Assembly: GCF_000274605.1 (NCBI RefSeq)
Contig: NZ_AKNV01000004.1
Coordinates: forward strand, 1 to 64,000
Reading direction: 5' to 3'
Source: Helicobacter pylori NQ4053
GTDB lineage: Bacteria; Campylobacterota; Campylobacteria; Campylobacterales; Helicobacteraceae
DNA: 64,000 nucleotides
Shown here: piece by piece, positions 55,725 through 64,000 of the stretch
How positions within the stretch are numbered: position 1 is the first letter of the stretch
Layout: each line of letters begins with the position of its first letter
Notes under the pieces: generated by a model
What the model saw: the letters and a program-made list of their open reading frames with translations, nothing else
Database searches by the model: none
Told to the model about the DNA's origin: nothing
Translations under genes and position numbers: made by a program

Positions 55725-56330
55725 TTGAAAAACCCTATCATTGATAACATTCCTTGCGTTTTATTAGCTGGGGGCAAAAGCTCTCGTTTTACCATCAATA
55801 ACATTCAAATCAATAAGGCTCTTGTGCCTTTAAAATCGTATCCTAGCCTTTTAGAATACCAATACACGCGCCTTTTAAAACTTTTCAAAAAAGTCATTAT
55901 CAGCGCTAAAAAATCGTATGAACTAAACGCTCCCTATCTTTTAGAAAAAGAGAGCGATCTTTTTTCACCCCTTGTTGGCATTCATAACGCTTTTTTAACG
56001 CTGCAAACCCCTTATATTTTTTTTATCCCTATAGATACGCCTTTAGTGTCCTTTGAGAGCATCAAGGCTCTTTGTGGGATTGAAAATTTTAGCGTAATCT
56101 ATGCTAAAAGCCCTACAAAAGAACATTATTTAATTTCTCTGTGGCATCAAAATATCCTTAACGCTCTTTGTTACGCTCTTAAAACACAAAATTATCGCCT
56201 TAGCGATCTTGTGAAAAATACCTCTTCTGTCGCTATCCATTTTGATAAAGAAGAAGAATTTTTAAACCTCAACACCTTAAAAGACTATGAATTAGCCGTT
56301 CAAATTTTAAAAAAGAGGGCCAATGGCTGA
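55725..56330 (+). CDS. mobA: Molybdenum cofactor guanylyltransferase MobA
   Basis: The 201-residue nucleotidyltransferase begins [14 protein letters not shown] and has [17 protein letters not shown] and [14 protein letters not shown]; these are the MobA sites. It adds GMP to molybdopterin. In H. pylori the cofactor serves few enzymes, such as BisC. The start is TTG 55725, nine bases after AAGGA. Its end overlaps flhB by eight bases. Confidence 0.9.
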   Translation: MKNPIIDNIPCVLLAGGKSSRFTINNIQINKALVPLKSYPSLLEYQYTRLLKLFKKVIISAKKSYELNAPYLLEKESDLFSPLVGIHNAFLTLQTPYIFFIPIDTPLVSFESIKALCGIENFSVIYAKSPTKEHYLISLWHQNILNALCYALKTQNYRLSDLVKNTSSVAIHFDKEEEFLNLNTLKDYELAVQILKKRANG

Positions 56331-57399
56331 AGAAGAAAAAACCGAACTCCCTAGCGCGAAAAAAATCCAAAAAGCCAGAGAAGAAGGCAATGTGTCTAAG
56401 AGCATGGAAGTGGTGGGGGTTTTGGGGTTATTAGCCGGGCTAATGAGTATTTTTGTTTTTTTTATATGGTGGGTGGATGGCTTTAGCGAAATGTATCGCC
56501 ATGTGTTGAAAGATTTTTCCCTAGATTTCAATAAAGAAAGCGTTCAAGAGCTGTTTAACCAACTGGCTAAAGACACTTTTTTATTGCTTTTACCGATTTT
56601 AATCATTTTAGTAGTGGTGGCGTTTTTATCCAATGTCTTGCAATTTGGCTGGCTCTTTGCCCCTAAAGTCATTGAGCCTAAATTTTCTAAAATCAACCCT
56701 ATCAATGGCGTCAAAAACCTTTTTTCTTTAAAAAAACTCCTTGATGGGAGTTTGATCACCTTAAAAGTTTTTTTAGCTTTTTTTCTGGGGTTTTTCATCT
56801 TCTCCTTGTTTTTAGGGGAATTAAACCATGCGGCTCTTTTGAATTTGCAAGGCCAGTTGTTGTGGTTTAAAAATAAGGCGTTATTACTCATTTCTTCGCT
56901 TTTATTTTTATTTTTTGTCTTGGCTTTTGTGGATTTAATCATCAAACGCCGCCAATACACCAACTCTTTAAAAATGACTAAACAAGAAGTTAAGGACGAA
57001 TACAAACAACAAGAAGGGAACCCAGAAATCAAAGCCAAAATCCGCCAAATGATGGTAAAAAACGCCACGAATAAAATGATGCAAGAAATCCCTAAAGCCA
57101 ATGTCGTAGTGACTAACCCTACCCATTATGCCGTCGCTCTCAAATTTGATGAAGAACACCCTGTGCCTGTGGTGGTGGCTAAAGGCACGGATTATTTAGC
57201 CATTAGGATTAAGGGCATCGCTAGAGAGCATGACATAGAAATTATAGAAAATAAAACGCTCGCTAGAGAGCTTTATAAAGATGTGAAATTAAACGCTACC
57301 ATACCAGAAGAATTGTTTGAAGCCGTGGCGATAGTCTTTGCTCAAGTGGCTAAATTAGAGCAAGAACGCCAAAAACAAAAGATTATTAAACCTCTTTAA
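56323..57399 (+). CDS. flhB: Flagellar export switch protein FlhB
   Basis: The 358-residue protein has four membrane helices in the first 210 residues, the linker [22 protein letters not shown] and the self-cleavage site N265-P-T-H in [12 protein letters not shown]. FlhB of the flagellar type III system cleaves itself there to switch from rod-hook to filament export. ATG 56323 follows AAGAGGGCCA. It is co-transcribed with mobA, an unrelated function but a conserved order in H. pylori. Confidence 0.95.
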   Translation: MAEEEKTELPSAKKIQKAREEGNVSKSMEVVGVLGLLAGLMSIFVFFIWWVDGFSEMYRHVLKDFSLDFNKESVQELFNQLAKDTFLLLLPILIILVVVAFLSNVLQFGWLFAPKVIEPKFSKINPINGVKNLFSLKKLLDGSLITLKVFLAFFLGFFIFSLFLGELNHAALLNLQGQLLWFKNKALLLISSLLFLFFVLAFVDLIIKRRQYTNSLKMTKQEVKDEYKQQEGNPEIKAKIRQMMVKNATNKMMQEIPKANVVVTNPTHYAVALKFDEEHPVPVVVAKGTDYLAIRIKGIAREHDIEIIENKTLARELYKDVKLNATIPEELFEAVAIVFAQVAKLEQERQKQKIIKPL

Positions 57400-57497
57400 G
57401 ATTTTTGTAAACCCGCTTTTAAGCCCTAAAAAGACACTCAATCAAGGATACTCAACCAAAAAACTTTAACAATCCCTATTGAATGAGAGCCAAGCCT

Positions 57498-58235
57498 TTA
57501 AATCTTATGCTCCAAACGCCTTAAAGTGTTATGCACATATTCTAAAAGCCACCCTAACAAGCCTAAAAAATAAAAACCCAATCGCATGCCATAATATTCT
57601 TTAGTTTGAATGAACATGCTAGAGCACAGCACCACCACGCTAAGCCCCACAATCAAAATAAGCGTGTTAGCGTATTCATACAACCCAAAAAGGCGTTTGT
57701 GATAGATTAAAACCAGTATCAATAAAATAAGAGCGAGTGTAAAAAGGGAAAAATCCACGCAATCAGACACGCTTAAAAATCTAAAACTCTGTAAAGAAGA
57801 AGCAAAAATCCACACGATGCAAATATTCATAGACGGCAAGAAAGATTGCTTCATGCTAGCCCCTAAAAAACGCCACAATAAAGTCGCTAACAGCGCAAAA
57901 TAGAAAAGATAAAGCACGATTAAAGAATGTTTAACAGGAAAATTCCAAGCGTAGAAAGAAAGGCATAATATCCCTACGCAAGCGCATTTTTGGCGCGTGA
58001 GGGTGAAAGGCTTTAGAATAAGCACAAGCAGATAAATTAAAGAAACGCCTATTAACCCCAAGTAATCTAATTTGACAATGAAATCATAAACATGGTTTTC
58101 AAACAAAAAAAACAATTGCGAAAAATCATTGCTAAAATGCGAAAACAACAAAGTTTCCACGTTGAACAAAAACAACAAAAAAAACAACGAAGAAAAAACG
58201 ACTTTATGCGTGTATATCTTTTGGTAAAAATTCAT
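57498..58235 (-). CDS. Polytopic membrane protein of unknown function
   Basis: The 245-residue protein has about seven hydrophobic segments and few charges, starting MNFYQKIYTHKVVFSSLFFLL. No family motif is seen. It lies seven bases after amiA on the same strand, so the two are co-transcribed. It could assist in envelope work, but that rests only on position. The 57400-57497 gap after flhB has no gene or hairpin. Confidence 0.65.
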   Translation of the reverse strand: MNFYQKIYTHKVVFSSLFFLLFLFNVETLLFSHFSNDFSQLFFLFENHVYDFIVKLDYLGLIGVSLIYLLVLILKPFTLTRQKCACVGILCLSFYAWNFPVKHSLIVLYLFYFALLATLLWRFLGASMKQSFLPSMNICIVWIFASSLQSFRFLSVSDCVDFSLFTLALILLILVLIYHKRLFGLYEYANTLILIVGLSVVVLCSSMFIQTKEYYGMRLGFYFLGLLGWLLEYVHNTLRRLEHKI

Positions 58236-58242
58236 CTATAGC

Positions 58243-59541
58243 CTAATCATTCTTGCTGAAGAAACTATCAATGCCATCAGCAATGCCCTTAGCCAAGATT
58301 TTTTGATACGGTTTGCTTTGGATGCGTTTAGATTCTATCGCATGGGAATTATAACCAATTTCTATTAAAATTGAAGGCATTAAAGCCCCGGCCAATACCC
58401 AAAAAGGCCCCTCTCTCACACCCCCATCCACTACATCAGGGTAATTTTTGCGGACACTTTGGAGCATGCCGTATTGCACGTCAATCGCCAGTTTGTTAGA
58501 AATAATCAATCGCTGCGTGTTCAATGAATTTAAAAGCAAACTTTTAGAAAAATAATCCATTAAATTCACATCGTCTTTATTTTCTTGCTCAGCCACTTTC
58601 CTAGCCCTTTCGCTCCTTGCGGTGGATAAAAAATAAGTCTCTATACCATGAGCGTTAGAGGTGGAGCGTTTAGGGATGGAATTGGCATGCACTGAGATGA
58701 ATAAATCCGCGCTTTTTTTATTGGCTAATTCCGTGCGAGCCACTAAATCAATGTAAATGTCCTTATCCCTTGTCAATAAAACGCTATAGCCTCTCTTTTT
58801 AAGCTCTTTGTGTAAAAACTTCACCACTTCTAAAACAATGTCTTTTTCACACACCAAATTCGCGCTCATCGCCCCGCAATCTTTCCCCCCATGCCCAGCG
58901 TCTAAAACGATCTTTTTGTGTTTTTTGCGCTTGGTTTTGATGAAAGCGTCATTTTTTTCTGTTATAAAAACTTGGTTCTTACTCTCATTTTCTAATTCTT
59001 TTTTAGGAATTTCTTTTTTAGCGCTCCTTTCGTTCAATGGAGAATGCACATGTTTTGAATGCGCATGCTTAATGGGCGTTTTTTCTTTGGTCTCTTTTTT
59101 AATAGATTTAGGGGCAGGTTTAGGGGTGTGGTGTTTTAGCGCATGGTGTTTGGGTGGCTTTGGCGCCATTTGATGCCTAACTAAGGGCTTTTTCTCCACG
59201 ATAGAAACATAAAGCTTGTCTTTAAGGGTTTTAACCTCATAAGTCATCTTAGGAGCGTAGCTAATGACCACTCGCACTAACTTAGGGCTGAATTGCGCGA
59301 TCGTGATGAAAGATTGCTTGGAAAATTGGTAATGCTTTTTAGGAATGGTTAAAACGGCTTCTAATTCCAAATAACTCTTGAAATTTTTGAGCGGAACTTC
59401 TTTGAATTTCTTAATTTCTTGATTGAACACCATTTTAACGCTGCTAGAGCCAAAAGGCACAATGTTGGTAATTTTAAGGGTTGTAGCACAAGCAAAATGC
59501 AACCAAAAAAGACATGCAACAACCCCTAACCTCACAAGCAC
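58243..59541 (-). CDS. amiA: N-acetylmuramoyl-L-alanine amidase AmiA
   Basis: A signal peptide (about residues 1-18) is followed by an AMIN-like domain (TLKITNIVPFGSSSVKMVF), a long Lys/His/Pro-rich linker (KPPKHHALKHHTPKPAPK) and the zinc amidase_3 domain (IVLDAGHGGKDCGAMS, SVHANSIP, ILIEIGYNSHAIES). The start is GTG 59541. It cleaves the lactyl-peptide bond in peptidoglycan. In H. pylori AmiA is needed for cell separation and the coccoid change. The EnvC-like protein of this window is a plausible activator. The linker is unusually basic. Confidence 0.94.
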   Translation of the reverse strand: MLVRLGVVACLFWLHFACATTLKITNIVPFGSSSVKMVFNQEIKKFKEVPLKNFKSYLELEAVLTIPKKHYQFSKQSFITIAQFSPKLVRVVISYAPKMTYEVKTLKDKLYVSIVEKKPLVRHQMAPKPPKHHALKHHTPKPAPKSIKKETKEKTPIKHAHSKHVHSPLNERSAKKEIPKKELENESKNQVFITEKNDAFIKTKRKKHKKIVLDAGHGGKDCGAMSANLVCEKDIVLEVVKFLHKELKKRGYSVLLTRDKDIYIDLVARTELANKKSADLFISVHANSIPKRSTSNAHGIETYFLSTARSERARKVAEQENKDDVNLMDYFSKSLLLNSLNTQRLIISNKLAIDVQYGMLQSVRKNYPDVVDGGVREGPFWVLAGALMPSILIEIGYNSHAIESKRIQSKPYQKILAKGIADGIDSFFSKND

Positions 59542-59547
59542 TACAAA

Positions 59548-60639
59548 TTAACCCTCTGTAAGCTCTTTGATCAATTCATGCACGCTGATAATCTTATCCA
59601 CTCTATAGCCATTAGCCCCGGTAAAATAAAGCCCCTCTTCTCTGTTTCCTAAATAACTGCGCCCCAAACCATCAGCGATACAATAGCCCACCTTTTTAGC
59701 TTCTTCACCTCTGTTACAGGGCGCTACACAATTGCTCACGCATGCGATTTTAGGCGCGTTACCCTCTTCAATACGCTTGATCACCCCCGTATTGATAGCC
59801 CTAGCCGGATAGCCTACAGGCGATTTAATGAGTAAAATATCTTCTTTTTTGAGCGTGGGCAAAAGATCGGCATACGCTTTAGCGTCGCATTCTTTCGTGC
59901 CTAAAAAACGAGTCGCCATCTGCACCCCACTCGCTCCAAGACTCAACATGGTGTCTATATCCTTCCTATCCCAAATCCCCCCAGCAGCAATGATAGGGAT
60001 ATTCCCCCATTCTTTAGAAGCTTCCACGACTTTAGGCACTAAATTTTCTAATCGGAATTCTTCTTTAAAACAATCTTCGTATTTAAAGCCCTGATGCCCC
60101 CCACTCAACGGCCCTTCCACAATGAATGCGTCCGGGATTCTTTTATAGCGATCGCTCCATCTTTTACAAAGGATTTTTAAAGCCTTCGCTGAAGAAATAA
60201 TAGGGATGAGCGCCACATCGCTAAAATCCTTAGCGAATTCAGGCATGTTAGTGGGCAAACCAGCCCCTGTAATAATAATGTTCGCTCCCGCTTCACAAGA
60301 GTCCCTTAAAACACGACCATAGTCATTGATAGCGTATAAAATATTCGCCCCTAAAGGATTGTTCCCGCAAATTTTCCTAGCGTTTGCAAAAATCTCATTC
60401 AACGCTTTTTTGGAGTAAAAATTCAAGGCTTCGAAGGGTTTTTTAGCCACAATCCTTTCTACAAAACGCATGTTTTTATAATAACCAGTCCCTACGGCTG
60501 AAATCACTCCTAAAGCCCCTTCTTTGGCAACATTTCCAGCTAGTTCATCCCAGCTAATCCCCACACCCATGCCCCCTTGAAAAATAGGGAATTTTATGGT
60601 GTGCTTACCGATTTTTAGCGGTTTGAGTGTTGATACCAT
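59548..60639 (-). CDS. fabX: Fatty acid dehydrogenase/isomerase FabX
   Basis: The FMN barrel (363 residues) has IFQGGMGVGISWDELAG, GAGLPTNMPEF, EGPLSGGHQG with the catalytic His182, and AAGGIWDRKDID. An extra iron-sulfur loop has cysteines 300, 304, 308 and 320 (CVSNCVAPCNRGEE). Once labelled nitropropane dioxygenase, this type with the Cys loop is H. pylori FabX. It oxidises decanoyl-ACP and isomerises it to start unsaturated fatty acid synthesis, bypassing FabA or FabM. It is anaerobic-type chemistry with oxygen as acceptor. It is followed by amiA after six bases. Confidence 0.9.
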   Translation of the reverse strand: MVSTLKPLKIGKHTIKFPIFQGGMGVGISWDELAGNVAKEGALGVISAVGTGYYKNMRFVERIVAKKPFEALNFYSKKALNEIFANARKICGNNPLGANILYAINDYGRVLRDSCEAGANIIITGAGLPTNMPEFAKDFSDVALIPIISSAKALKILCKRWSDRYKRIPDAFIVEGPLSGGHQGFKYEDCFKEEFRLENLVPKVVEASKEWGNIPIIAAGGIWDRKDIDTMLSLGASGVQMATRFLGTKECDAKAYADLLPTLKKEDILLIKSPVGYPARAINTGVIKRIEEGNAPKIACVSNCVAPCNRGEEAKKVGYCIADGLGRSYLGNREEGLYFTGANGYRVDKIISVHELIKELTEG

Positions 60640-60655
60640 AGCTCTTTCCTTAATA

Positions 60656-61864
60656 TTAGTTAATATTTAATTTCATAAATCTTTTCTTACCAAGCTGTAT
60701 AACATAATTTCCTTTAATAAAACGATAACTCTCATCTTTTACCACTTCTTGATTAATCTTTACCCCTCCCCCTTGAATATCGCGCCTGGCTTGTGAAGTG
60801 GATGGGCAAAAGCCAATCTGTTTTAAAACATCTAAAACCCCAACCCCCTCATCAAAATCGCTCTCTGATAAAATTTCAGGCAAAAGGTTTGCGCTAAACA
60901 CTTTAGAAAATTGCTCTTTAGCCTTGAATGCTTGATCATTATCATAATAACGAGCCACGATTTCACCAGCGAGATCTTCTTTAACGGCTTTAGGGTGCAG
61001 GGTTTGATTTAAAATACCATGTTTTAAGTCTTCAATTTCTTCTAAAGTCTTAGCGCTCAAAAGGGTGTAATAGCGCCACATGAGATCATCGCTCACGCTC
61101 ATGATCTTCCCAAACATCGCATTAGGCTCTTCAGTGATCCCCACATAATTCCCCAAGCTTTTACTCATTTTTTGCACCCCATCAAGCCCCTCTAATAAAG
61201 GCATGGTAATGACAGACTGCTCTTTATTCAAGCCATAAGATCGTTGCAAAAAGCGCCCCACCAGCAAATTAAACTTTTGATCATTGCCCCCAAGCTCAAT
61301 ATCCGCATCCATCGCCACTGAATCATAGCCTTGCAACAAAGGGTATAAAAATTCCACGATGCTAATGGGGCGGTTTTCTTTATAGCGTTTAGCAAAATCG
61401 TCCCTTTCTAGCATTCTAGCGACTGAAAACTTCGCGCACAATTCTATCATGCCTTTTGCGCCTAAAGCATCCAACCAAGTGGAATTAAAGCACACTTCGG
61501 TGTGTTTTTGATCTAAAATCTTATAGATTTGCTCTTCATAAGTTTTAGCGTTTTCTAAGACTTGCTCCCGGTTTAAGGGTTTTCTCGTTTCATTTTTCCC
61601 TGTAGGATCGCCTATCATAGCGGTAAAATCCCCAATCAAAAACTTAACCCTAGCCCCATATTGCTGCAATAAAGCTAATTTTTGAATCAATACCGTATGC
61701 CCTAAATGCAAATCGGGAGCGGTAGGATCAAACCCGGCTTTAACGATAAAGCGTTCATTGGTTTCATAATATTTTCTCACTAGCTTTTCAATGTATTCTA
61801 ATCCAATGATTTCATTAGCGCCTCTAGCGATCTCTTTTAAGGCGATAGCGATTTTTTGTTCCAT
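60656..61864 (-). CDS. tyrS: Tyrosyl-tRNA synthetase
   Basis: The class I synthetase (402 residues) has [15 protein letters not shown] (HIGH), [22 protein letters not shown] and [13 protein letters not shown] (KMSKS), then a C-terminal S4 RNA-binding domain ([18 protein letters not shown]). The TyrS2-type order fits H. pylori. ATG 61864 follows AGGAATAAAC. It is downstream of spoT by 23 bases and upstream of fabX by 16. Confidence 0.95.
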   Translation of the reverse strand: MEQKIAIALKEIARGANEIIGLEYIEKLVRKYYETNERFIVKAGFDPTAPDLHLGHTVLIQKLALLQQYGARVKFLIGDFTAMIGDPTGKNETRKPLNREQVLENAKTYEEQIYKILDQKHTEVCFNSTWLDALGAKGMIELCAKFSVARMLERDDFAKRYKENRPISIVEFLYPLLQGYDSVAMDADIELGGNDQKFNLLVGRFLQRSYGLNKEQSVITMPLLEGLDGVQKMSKSLGNYVGITEEPNAMFGKIMSVSDDLMWRYYTLLSAKTLEEIEDLKHGILNQTLHPKAVKEDLAGEIVARYYDNDQAFKAKEQFSKVFSANLLPEILSESDFDEGVGVLDVLKQIGFCPSTSQARRDIQGGGVKINQEVVKDESYRFIKGNYVIQLGKKRFMKLNIN

Positions 61865-61887
61865 GTTTATTCCTTAATTAGGGCTTA

Positions 61888-64000
61888 TTATGATTCATAA
61901 GCGTCATCCAGACTGGATAATTCTACAATCCTATCCTGATATTTGCGATTGATTAAGGCTCTGATCCAATCCGCCTTATCCGTGGCTATTTCAAAACTCA
62001 CTTCACAATGGCTAGAATACTTGTCTTTATAGCCTAGGTAAGACACGCCCACAATATTGCATTCGTTCCTGTTTAAAAAAGTTAATAAACCCGCTAAAAC
62101 CGACTTTTTTTCGCCTAAATAAAACATCATTTTATAAATCGTTCGATCCCGCTTGTGCCATTCTATATAAACCATAGGCGCTTTAGCATCCACTTCCGCT
62201 ATCGCTTTTTTGCAAAATTTATGGTGTGCAACCGCCTTTGGATCTTTTAAATCCGTTACGATCGCAATGATTTCATCGCCATATTTAGGGTAACAACAAT
62301 CATTCAATAACACCTGTTTGATTTCTAAAGCGTTACTTGAACAAACGCTAAAATGCTCCAATTCCTTACACTGCCATTGCCGGTTGGGGGTTAAAAAATT
62401 CAAAACATTGGTTTTAAAACCCAAATACCTCAAACCTCGAGTCCATAAACTCATCTCTTTGTATTCTAAAATCGCATCTTCTTTTAAAGAAAACACTTTA
62501 TTTTCAATCTCTTCAGTGAGTTTGGCCAAATTTTCAAAGCTTTTCATCGCTTCTGTTAAGGTGGTCTCCACCCCACAATCTGTTAATTTTTCTTCAAAGT
62601 TTTTATAATCTTTTAAATCCACGTCTTCAAAAACAGATCGCCCAAAAAAAGTCGCTAAGATATTGATCATGCTCTTAGTGTCAATCTCTTTCAAGCGGTT
62701 TCTTCTTTGGATACGCAAATGGTTTTTAGCCTTAGAAGTTTTAAGCTGATCCATCCAAATGAAACGAGGTATTATTTTATCGCCTTTAATGATTTTAACC
62801 ACATCCCCACTCCTTAATTCCTGATTGAGTAAGGCTTTTTTACTATTGATATAAGCGTCCGTGGCTTTATCGCCTAAATCGCTATGCACCATGTAAGCAA
62901 AATCTAAAGCAATCGCTCCTACCGGTAAGGTGTAAGTGTCCCCATGAGGCGAAAAAACGACAATATCTTCACGATACAAATCGTTCTTAGCGAGTTCGTA
63001 AAATTCCTTAGGGTCGTTTTTCAAATCGCTGTCATGGTATTTAAAATTTTGCAACCACCTCATGCCCTCATGATGATCTTCATGATCCACGCCCCCAGCT
63101 TTATACTTCCAGTGGGCTGAATTACCATACTCCGCCCCCATATGCATATCAAAGGTGCGGATCTGCACTTCATAAACAGAAGATTCATCAAAAATGGTCG
63201 TGTGTATCGTCTTGTAACCATTTTCCTTGGGCAAAGCGATGTAATCTTTAAAACGAGAGACAATGGGTTTGAAATTCAAATGGATAATCCCTAAAACTTT
63301 ATAGCAATCAATCGGGTTTTTCAATAAAATCCTAATGGCTAACAAATCCAAAATTTCATCAATATTAACCGCGCCCTTCCGTTGCATCTTAAGATAGATA
63401 GAATAAGGGCGTTTCACCCTTGTAACGAGTTTAAAATCTGAATGGCTAAACCCGCTGTCAAAAAGTTTTTTTTCTAACTTGCTCGCAAAAGCGTTGAGTT
63501 TTAAGAGTAAAGACTGCTTGTTTTTGTGCAAATATTCCTTAATATTTTTATATTCTTCCGGATAAATATAATAAAAGCTCTTGTCTTCTAATTCATTTTT
63601 GATTGAAGACATGCCCAATCGGCTCGCTATGGGGGCATACACCGCTAGAGTTTCTTTAGAAATACGCACTTGCTTGTCATGAGGCAAGGCGTCTAAGGTG
63701 AGCATGTTGTGCAACCTGTCGCTAATCTTTACCACTAAGGCTCTTGGATCTTGTATCGCGCTAATAAGGATCTTTCTGAAAGTGAGCGCTGAAACCACCA
63801 TTCTGGGATCTTGAGAGCTCACTCCTAATTCTTCTTTCCTGATTTCAGTGATTTTGGTGAGCGCATCCACTAAATTGGCCACATCTTGCCCAAATTCTCG
63901 CTCAATCGTTTCAATCTTACAAGGCGTGTCTTCCACCACATCATGCAAAAGCGCAGCGCACACCATCGCCTCATCGCCCCCACAAAACGCCACCACGCTC
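61888..64000 (-). CDS. spoT: (p)ppGpp synthetase/hydrolase SpoT (5' end outside window)
   Basis: The frame enters from the right edge. Visible parts in order: the HD hydrolase (CAALLHDVVEDT and VKISDRLHNMLTL), the synthetase domain (SIYLKMQRKGAVNIDEILDLLAIRI, GYKTIHTTIF, EVQIRTFDMHMGAEYGNSAHWKYK), the TGS domain (DIVVFSPHGDTYTLPVGAIALDFAYMVHSDLG) and a C-terminal ACT-like domain ending near SLDDAYES. It makes and hydrolyses the alarmone. H. pylori has SpoT as its only long RelA/SpoT enzyme. At least 700 residues are visible; the N-terminal start is missing. Confidence 0.95.
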   Translation of the reverse strand, partial: SVVAFCGGDEAMVCAALLHDVVEDTPCKIETIEREFGQDVANLVDALTKITEIRKEELGVSSQDPRMVVSALTFRKILISAIQDPRALVVKISDRLHNMLTLDALPHDKQVRISKETLAVYAPIASRLGMSSIKNELEDKSFYYIYPEEYKNIKEYLHKNKQSLLLKLNAFASKLEKKLFDSGFSHSDFKLVTRVKRPYSIYLKMQRKGAVNIDEILDLLAIRILLKNPIDCYKVLGIIHLNFKPIVSRFKDYIALPKENGYKTIHTTIFDESSVYEVQIRTFDMHMGAEYGNSAHWKYKAGGVDHEDHHEGMRWLQNFKYHDSDLKNDPKEFYELAKNDLYREDIVVFSPHGDTYTLPVGAIALDFAYMVHSDLGDKATDAYINSKKALLNQELRSGDVVKIIKGDKIIPRFIWMDQLKTSKAKNHLRIQRRNRLKEIDTKSMINILATFFGRSVFEDVDLKDYKNFEEKLTDCGVETTLTEAMKSFENLAKLTEEIENKVFSLKEDAILEYKEMSLWTRGLRYLGFKTNVLNFLTPNRQWQCKELEHFSVCSSNALEIKQVLLNDCCYPKYGDEIIAIVTDLKDPKAVAHHKFCKKAIAEVDAKAPMVYIEWHKRDRTIYKMMFYLGEKKSVLAGLLTFLNRNECNIVGVSYLGYKDKYSSHCEVSFEIATDKADWIRALINRKYQDRIVELSSLDDAYES

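Overview
The window is a contiguous chromosome segment of Helicobacter pylori. It is AT-rich, densely packed with short overlaps and polycistronic runs, and full of simple-sequence repeats. It carries a species-typical gene set: Hop/Hom outer membrane proteins with sabA and sabB, DUF1104 proteins, FabX, AmiA, and a FlaG-FliD-FliS-FliT cluster. From memory the order matches the stretch around HP0710-HP0775 of strain 26695; no database search was possible. No insertion sequence, prophage or CRISPR array is seen.

Layout: 1-2306 holds the tail of a Hom-family porin, an HD phosphohydrolase and a frameshifted Fic gene. 2318-7184 is a minus-strand housekeeping block (rpoN, lptB, tsaE, dnaX, a LysE-type exporter). 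7442-8351 holds two secreted DUF1104 paralogues. 8670-15196 is an inverted pair of adhesin genes, sabB and sabA, flanking dcuA and ansB. 15411-18392 holds an OMP, dus and tilS. 18428-23492 is an accessory island: a HEPN-like gene, a small gene, and a decayed pair of dynamin-like GTPases resembling LeoA and LeoBC (the Eleos anti-phage system). 23604-33155 is housekeeping (rimO, gpt, an aminotransferase, pgpA, ddl, murF, prs, tRNA(CAT), rodA). 33178-34377 is a GTPase gene broken at two dinucleotide repeats. 34511-40551 has rluD-like, an FN3 lipoprotein, trmB, ftsE, a frameshifted ftsX and an EnvC-like LytM protein. 40549-43748 is the flagellar filament-cap operon behind a textbook sigma-28 promoter. 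43802-51965 has tcdA, aguB, two transporters, rny, a formyl-THF cyclo-ligase, a lipoprotein and ftsY. 51974-54573 is a second accessory island: three membrane/coiled-coil genes, one frameshifted at a poly-A tract, preceded by an unannotated micropeptide ORF that contains a poly-G tract. 54673-64000 is moaA, mobA, flhB, a membrane protein, amiA, fabX, tyrS and a 5'-truncated spoT.

Functional links inside the window: FtsE, FtsX and the EnvC-like protein form the usual module that activates a cell-wall amidase, and AmiA is also here. TilS and the tRNA(CAT), which resembles tRNA-Ile2, are enzyme and probable substrate. AnsB supplies aspartate that DcuA can exchange. MurF, Ddl and RodA are all peptidoglycan functions.

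The most unusual property is the density of genes broken or switchable by repeats. sabA and sabB are both out of frame through CT tracts. A GTPase gene carries two dinucleotide tracts that are jointly out of frame. A membrane protein gene carries an A7 tract. A poly-G tract decides whether a micropeptide ORF ends early or runs to within 3 bases of the next gene's start codon. The LeoBC-like gene has three frameshifts, one in its P-loop, and the LeoA-like gene has one in-frame stop. Some homopolymer indels could be assembly errors and need read-level confirmation.
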